NCBI RefSeq assembly: GCF_026342435.1
Contig: NZ_JAPEMT010000002.1
Coordinates: 124,001-188,000, forward strand
Reading direction: 5' to 3'
DNA length: 64,000 nt
From: Streptomyces sp. NBC_00237
GTDB taxonomy: Bacteria; Actinomycetota; Actinomycetes; Streptomycetales; Streptomycetaceae
In this document: one piece after another, positions 60,262 through 64,000 of the stretch
Layout of the letters: each line of letters opens with the position of its first letter
Numbering within the stretch: the first letter of the stretch is position 1
Notes under the pieces: generated by a model
Told to the model about the DNA's origin: nothing
Databases searched by the model: none
Seen by the model: only the letters and a program-made list of their open reading frames with translations
Program-made: the position numbers and the translations under genes

Positions 60262-61398
60262 GTGGGAACGGCGGATGCGGGGTTGTTGACGATCGGGGCG
60301 TTCGCGAGGGCGTCCCGGCTGTCGCCGAAGGCACTTCGGCTGTACGACGAGTTGGGGCTGCTGCCTCCGGTGCGGGTCGATCCGCTGACCGGGTACCGCT
60401 TCTACGCGGCCGGGCAGTTGGAGCGGGCGCGTCTGGTGGCGTGGCTGCGAAGGCTCGGGATGCCGTTGGCGCGTATCCGCGAGGTCTGTGCGCGGGACGC
60501 GGCGGGGGCCGCCGAAGAGGTGCGGGCGTACTGGGCCGATGTCGAGGCCGACACCGCGCACCGCCGGGACCTGGCCTCTTTCCTCGTCGGTCACCTGTCG
60601 CGGAAGGAAACGATCATGAGTAGCACGGCAGCACCGCTGGAGATGCGCTACGCCGCCCTGTCGGACGTGGGGCGGGTGCGGGAGAGCAACCAGGACACCG
60701 CGTACGCGGGGGCGCGGCTGCTCGCCGTCGCCGACGGATTCGGGGAGGCGGGCACGGCTGCCGGGGCCGCCGCCGTGGACGTACTGCGGCGGCTGGAGTC
60801 GGATGCCTCCACCGTCACGGCGGGTGGCGTACTGAACGCGCTGGAGGACGCCGTGGAGGAGGCGCGGCGTGCGGTGCGCGGGGCGGCGGCCGGGGACCTG
60901 CGGGAGGGGCAGGCCGGGACGACGTTGACCGCGATGGTGTGGACAGGGTCGCAGCTGGCGCTCGTGCACATCGGGGATTCGCGGGCCTATCTGCTGCGGG
61001 ACGGCGGACTGTTCCAGATCACGACGGATCACACGATGGTGCGGTCCCTGGTGGAGGAGGGGCGGCTGACGGAGGCGGAGGCCGCCTCGCACCCTCAACG
61101 GGCTTTGCTGGCAAGGGCTCTGACCACGGAGGCCGACGCTCCCGATGCGGTGGCCGACGTACGGGTGCAGGACGCGCTGCCCGGCGACCGGTACCTGCTC
61201 TGCTCGGACGGGCTGTCGGCCGTGGTGCCCACGGGTGAGATCCGGGAGGTGCTGACGGGCGTCGAGGACCCCGACGCGGCGGTACGGGAGCTGGTGGGCC
61301 GGGCGAACGCGCTCGGCGGCCCGGACAACGTCAGCTGCGTGATCGCCGACGTACGCCGTTCGGGCGGCGACTCCACCCCTGAGGGCGAAGGGGCGTGA
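60262..61398 (+). CDS. MerR regulator fused to a PP2C-type protein phosphatase
   Basis: 378 residues from GTG 60262. Residues 8-115 are a MerR helix-turn-helix and dimer helix (TIGAFARASRLSPKALRLYDE, PLTGYRFYAAGQLERA). Residues about 128-370 are a PP2C/PPM phosphatase with metal-binding motifs VRESNQD, VADGFGE, GTTLTAMVW, HIGDSRAYLL and SDGLSAVV. An internal ATG at 60616 (residue 119), with GGAAGGA 8 nt upstream, begins exactly at the domain boundary, so a free phosphatase may also be made. A MerR dimer carrying phosphatases could couple dephosphorylation to transcription. A MerR-type operator lies in its own promoter. Confidence 0.9.
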   Translation: MGTADAGLLTIGAFARASRLSPKALRLYDELGLLPPVRVDPLTGYRFYAAGQLERARLVAWLRRLGMPLARIREVCARDAAGAAEEVRAYWADVEADTAHRRDLASFLVGHLSRKETIMSSTAAPLEMRYAALSDVGRVRESNQDTAYAGARLLAVADGFGEAGTAAGAAAVDVLRRLESDASTVTAGGVLNALEDAVEEARRAVRGAAAGDLREGQAGTTLTAMVWTGSQLALVHIGDSRAYLLRDGGLFQITTDHTMVRSLVEEGRLTEAEAASHPQRALLARALTTEADAPDAVADVRVQDALPGDRYLLCSDGLSAVVPTGEIREVLTGVEDPDAAVRELVGRANALGGPDNVSCVIADVRRSGGDSTPEGEGA

Positions 61399-61427
61399 CT
61401 GCGCGGGGCTGAGGGCGCGAGGGTCGG

Positions 61428-61472
61428 CGGGTGCGCGGTCGGGTCGCCTCCGGGTGCCCGACCGCGCACCCG
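61428..61472. terminator. Terminator after the MerR-PP2C gene
   Basis: Perfect 16-bp stem (61428-61443 with 61457-61472) and a 13-nt loop, 30 bp past the stop codon. Confidence 0.85.
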
Positions 61473-61536
61473 TGGCCGCCGGGTGTGCGGCCTGCCTGCC
61501 TTTCGTGCCTTCTTGCCCTGGACCAGGAGATTCCCC

Positions 61537-61857
61537 ATGCGTGTTCACCGTTCCCTGCTGACCGCCTTCGGCGCCGTCGCTCTCGCGCTCGCCCCGATCG
61601 GCGCGGCGCACGCCGCCACGGCCACGACCAGTTCCGTCCCGGGGGCTGCTGTCGGGGCCGTCAAAAATCCGTGCGGGTTCTACAAGACGGGCAGCGACGC
61701 CTTCTACCACCACTGCACGAACGACGGCTCGCACGTCATCATCAAGGTGGACGCGAACTGGGCCCCGGACTACGAGCGTTGCGTGTACCCGGGTGAGACG
61801 TGGCTGGGAGCAGCGAACAAGATCAACGGTGCGTGGTACACGGGACGCACCTGCTGA
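61537..61857 (+). CDS. Small secreted DUF6355-like protein
   Basis: 106 residues from ATG 61537 (AGGAGA upstream). A signal peptide ends near GAAHAA. The mature part of about 75 residues has four cysteines and the pattern NPCGFYKTG, AFYHHCTNDG, HVIIKVD, YERCVYPGE, matching the DUF6355 family sometimes found beside natural-product genes. Function is unknown; a small disulfide-rich secreted protein. Confidence 0.8.
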   Translation: MRVHRSLLTAFGAVALALAPIGAAHAATATTSSVPGAAVGAVKNPCGFYKTGSDAFYHHCTNDGSHVIIKVDANWAPDYERCVYPGETWLGAANKINGAWYTGRTC

Positions 61858-61981
61858 ACACCGGCTGCCCCTCGTGCTCGGGCCGACCGCGCGTCCTCGC
61901 GGATCGGTCCGGGCACGACCCCGGATACGATCTTCCTGCAACTCCGGGGTGGCCGAACCTCATCGCAGGGAGCACACGTAG

Positions 61982-63046
61982 ATGACGAAGACGGACAGCG
62001 GTGTCCCGTGGGCGGCCGACCGGGAGTCCGGTGACTTCGAACTGGCCCTGAAGGTCCGGCGCGCCCTGGGCGCGCCGGGGAACTTCCACACCGTGTCGGT
62101 GGCCCTCCTCGCATCCGGGGAGACCCGTTTCGCCTCGCTCGGCACGGGGCGCACGGACGCCGGGGGGCCCGCGACGCCGGACACCTCCTTCGAGACCGGT
62201 TCGGTGGCGAAGGTCTTCACCGGCATGCTGCTGGCCGCGCTCGACGGGGCGGGCACCGTTTCGGCGGACCAGTCGGTGGCCTCGGCGCTGCCGGACGCGC
62301 GGTTCGCGCACGCCGGGGCCGCGTCGGCGACGCTGGCCGAACTCGCCTCGCACCGCTCGGGGTTGCCGAGGCTGCACCATCGGGCGGGCCTGCTCACCAA
62401 CCTGCGGCTGGCGCTCGCCGTCGCGCGCGGCCGTGATCCGTACCGGGCCATGGGCGTCGCGGAATTCCTCAGGCACGCCGTCGCGGTGGCACCGACGCAG
62501 GCGCGCGGCACCTTCGCGTACTCGAACCTGGGGATGTCCCTGCTCGGCCACACTCTCGGCGCGCACGTCGAGGGCGGCTATCCGGCTTTGCTGGAGCGGG
62601 AGTTGCTCGCCCCGCTCGGGATGAGCGCCACCGAGGTGCGGACGACGTACGAGCCCGTCAAGCCCATTGCCTCCTTCGCGGGACCGCACGCTCACACCGG
62701 CAAGGCCCTCACCCCGTGGATCTCCGCGGGGTACGCGCCCGCCGGTGTCGGCATGCGGTCGACGGCGCGGGATCTGTCACTGCTGATCCGGGCGATGCTG
62801 GAGGGGAACGCGCCCGGCGCGGACGCCGCCCGTCCCCGCTACGCCGCGGACGGCGACCGGGTCGGGTTCGGCTGGATCACATCGGCGCGTGACGGGCGCG
62901 CGTTCACCTGGCACAACGGGGCGACGGACGGCTCGCGTTCCTTCGTCGGCTTCGACCGGGAGCGCGGACGGGGGGTCGTGCTGCTCAGCAATACGGACCA
63001 GGACGTCGACGCGGTCGGCGCGCGGCTGGTGCTGGACGACGACTGA
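61982..63046 (+). CDS. Serine hydrolase, beta-lactamase fold
   Basis: 354 residues; AGGGAG precedes the ATG. Active-site motifs: GSVAKVF (SxxK), YSNLGM (YxN) and WHNGATDG (KTG-like triad). It has no signal peptide. It resembles class C beta-lactamase-related esterases, as does the protein at 12086-13228, but the two differ widely and are not a recent duplication. The substrate is unknown. Confidence 0.9.
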   Translation: MTKTDSGVPWAADRESGDFELALKVRRALGAPGNFHTVSVALLASGETRFASLGTGRTDAGGPATPDTSFETGSVAKVFTGMLLAALDGAGTVSADQSVASALPDARFAHAGAASATLAELASHRSGLPRLHHRAGLLTNLRLALAVARGRDPYRAMGVAEFLRHAVAVAPTQARGTFAYSNLGMSLLGHTLGAHVEGGYPALLERELLAPLGMSATEVRTTYEPVKPIASFAGPHAHTGKALTPWISAGYAPAGVGMRSTARDLSLLIRAMLEGNAPGADAARPRYAADGDRVGFGWITSARDGRAFTWHNGATDGSRSFVGFDRERGRGVVLLSNTDQDVDAVGARLVLDDD

Positions 63047-63074
63047 GGCCCCGCCAGGGTCGATTGACAGTGTG

Positions 63075-63731
63075 TCAGGTCGTGCGACCGCCCAGGACCA
63101 CGCCCCGGCCCGCGTAGAAGCGGTGCAGTTCGGACCACGGGATGCGGGCGAACTCCTGGGAGCGGCCGTGGAATCCGGACGGGTTGTGGACGAGGAGCGC
63201 CTCGGCGTCGTAGCCGACGGCGAGGACCAGGTGGCCGCCCCTGCGGGGCGGATCGGTCGGCGGCAGTTCCCGTACGGAAGGGTGGACGGAAAGCATCAAC
63301 AGCCGCCCCTGAGCGAGGAGTTGGCGGATCTCTTCGACGGGGAGACCGGGCCGCGACTCTGCGGTGAGCGGCCAGCTCGCCTCGGCGTGTCGGGCGAACG
63401 GGGCGTAGATCAGCCCGTCGAGGCCGCCGTCCGCACGTCGTACGTACGCGCCCGCCTCGACGCAGGCGGCGGCCAGTTCCATAGCCGTGGGGACGGGCAG
63501 GTTCCAGTGGGCGAGGGTCATGCGCAGACAGGCCATGCCGCACAGCCGCCAGGACCACCAGTCGTACTCCTGGGGCGACCGCGCCCCGTAGGCGCGCCAC
63601 AACGGGTCCTCGGTGGCCGGGAGCCGGCGGGTGACGATCGCCTCGGCCAGTTCGGGCGAGGCCCACTGGGAGAAGTACGGGACCGGGTGGACGACGGTGC
63701 CCGGGAGAGCCGTGGTGCTGGAGGTGCGCAT
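63075..63731 (-). CDS. Peptidase C39-like papain-fold protein
   Basis: 218 residues from the ATG at 63729-63731; a GTG at 63779 would add 16 residues, and neither has a strong site. It has the C39-like catalytic pattern: Cys in WRLCGMACLRM, His in RGGHLVLAVGYD and the following VHNPSG for the Asn/Asp. There is no signal peptide and no attached ABC transporter, so it is probably a stand-alone cysteine peptidase or transglutaminase-like enzyme. Confidence 0.82.
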   Translation of the reverse strand: MRTSSTTALPGTVVHPVPYFSQWASPELAEAIVTRRLPATEDPLWRAYGARSPQEYDWWSWRLCGMACLRMTLAHWNLPVPTAMELAAACVEAGAYVRRADGGLDGLIYAPFARHAEASWPLTAESRPGLPVEEIRQLLAQGRLLMLSVHPSVRELPPTDPPRRGGHLVLAVGYDAEALLVHNPSGFHGRSQEFARIPWSELHRFYAGRGVVLGGRTT

Positions 63732-63826
63732 GGTCGCCCATTGTGCCGCGCGGGTACGGCCCCGGGGCGGGCGGGTCACGCCCCGGGGACCGGCCGCCGG
63801 CCGGGTACCGGCCGGTCGGGTGCCGA

Positions 63827-64000
63827 TCAGCCGCGCGCCGCTCCGGCGGGCTCCGCCTCCCTGGCGTGTACGGGCGTGGTGGTACGGGTGGTGTGGGCGA
63901 GGCGGGCAGTACGGGTGGGGACGTCGACCGTGTAGGCGTCCACGGTCATCGCCCGGTCGGAGACCTTGAGCACCATGAAGCCGTGGTCGGAGAAGTTCTG
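63827..64000 (-). CDS. C-terminal end of an unidentified protein (partial)
   Basis: An open frame of 57 codons enters from the right edge and stops at 63827. It reads NFSDHGFMVLKVSDRAMTV and continues with DAYTVDVPTRTARL before a disordered Thr/Ala/Glu-rich tail. The ending resembles the last beta-strands of secreted metallophosphoesterase or alkaline-phosphatase-type proteins, but the fragment is too short to be sure. The gap to the C39-like gene contains overlapping GC-rich inverted repeats (about 63788-63818). Confidence 0.6.
   Translation of the reverse strand, partial: QNFSDHGFMVLKVSDRAMTVDAYTVDVPTRTARLAHTTRTTTPVHAREAEPAGAARG

Overview
This window is about 64 kb of very GC-rich DNA with strong third-position GC bias, frequent GTG starts and GGAGG-type ribosome binding sites. 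Gene content (2-methylisoborneol operon with an encapsulin shell, GlxA/AraC, TetR and MerR regulators, type 2 argG, mycelial secreted proteins, several natural-product genes) indicates a Streptomyces or very close relative. It reads as accessory chromosome: many short operons, specialised-metabolism blocks, and two decayed two-component genes. I saw no rRNA, tRNA, CRISPR array or insertion sequence.

Layout. 1-5756: 3' end of a hybrid NRPS-PKS gene (A-PCP-KS-KR-ACP-TE, no AT), followed by a histidine-kinase remnant that contains a 30-bp-arm hairpin. 6200-10600 (minus): membrane protein, cupredoxin-like lipoprotein and membrane-anchored beta-helix protein, then a 5'-truncated LuxR response regulator. 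11266-19314: polysaccharide deacetylase, beta-lactamase-fold hydrolase with divergent TetR, DUF4097 protein, S9 peptidase, dienelactone hydrolase with divergent GlxA-type regulator. 19380-23163 (minus): the 2-methylisoborneol operon: family 2B encapsulin, 2-MIB synthase, GPP methyltransferase. 23519-30865: Fe(II)/2-oxoglutarate oxygenase, PLP dehydratase, tandem GNAT, an MFS exporter with an unusual C-terminal Ig-like tail, a NarK-type transporter and a secreted protein. 31121-33310: argG under a likely ArgR box, and a peroxiredoxin.

33482-41615 (plus) is the most interesting block: six tightly packed genes for a ThDP 2-oxoacid decarboxylase, an FAD-linked D-2-hydroxyacid dehydrogenase, a P450 lacking the acid/threonine pair, a lipase-like hydrolase, a heme alpha-dioxygenase of the plant fatty-acid type, and a WXG100-like small protein. 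The enzymes fit a complete fatty-acid alpha-oxidation route (fatty acid to 2R-hydroperoxide or 2-hydroxyacid, to 2-oxoacid, to the one-carbon-shorter aldehyde). That route is an inference from families and order.

41760-45961: SDR, an unrecognised Cys-rich protein, small membrane proteins and a nitrobindin-like protein. 46056-53584 (minus): a compact type II PKS-like cluster (alpha-oxoamine synthase, ACP, KS, CLF, ketoreductase, retinol-saturase-like FAD enzyme) that could make an alpha-aminoketone; it carries several short tandem repeats. 53919-57303: molybdate uptake (Mop/HTH protein, ModA, ModB-ModC fusion). 57475-64000: secreted DUF4360 protein, NmrA-like reductase under a 19-bp-spacer MerR-type promoter, ATP-grasp protein, a MerR-PP2C fusion with its own 19-bp-spacer operator, a small secreted protein, a second beta-lactamase-fold hydrolase, a C39-like protein, and the end of a gene running off the window.
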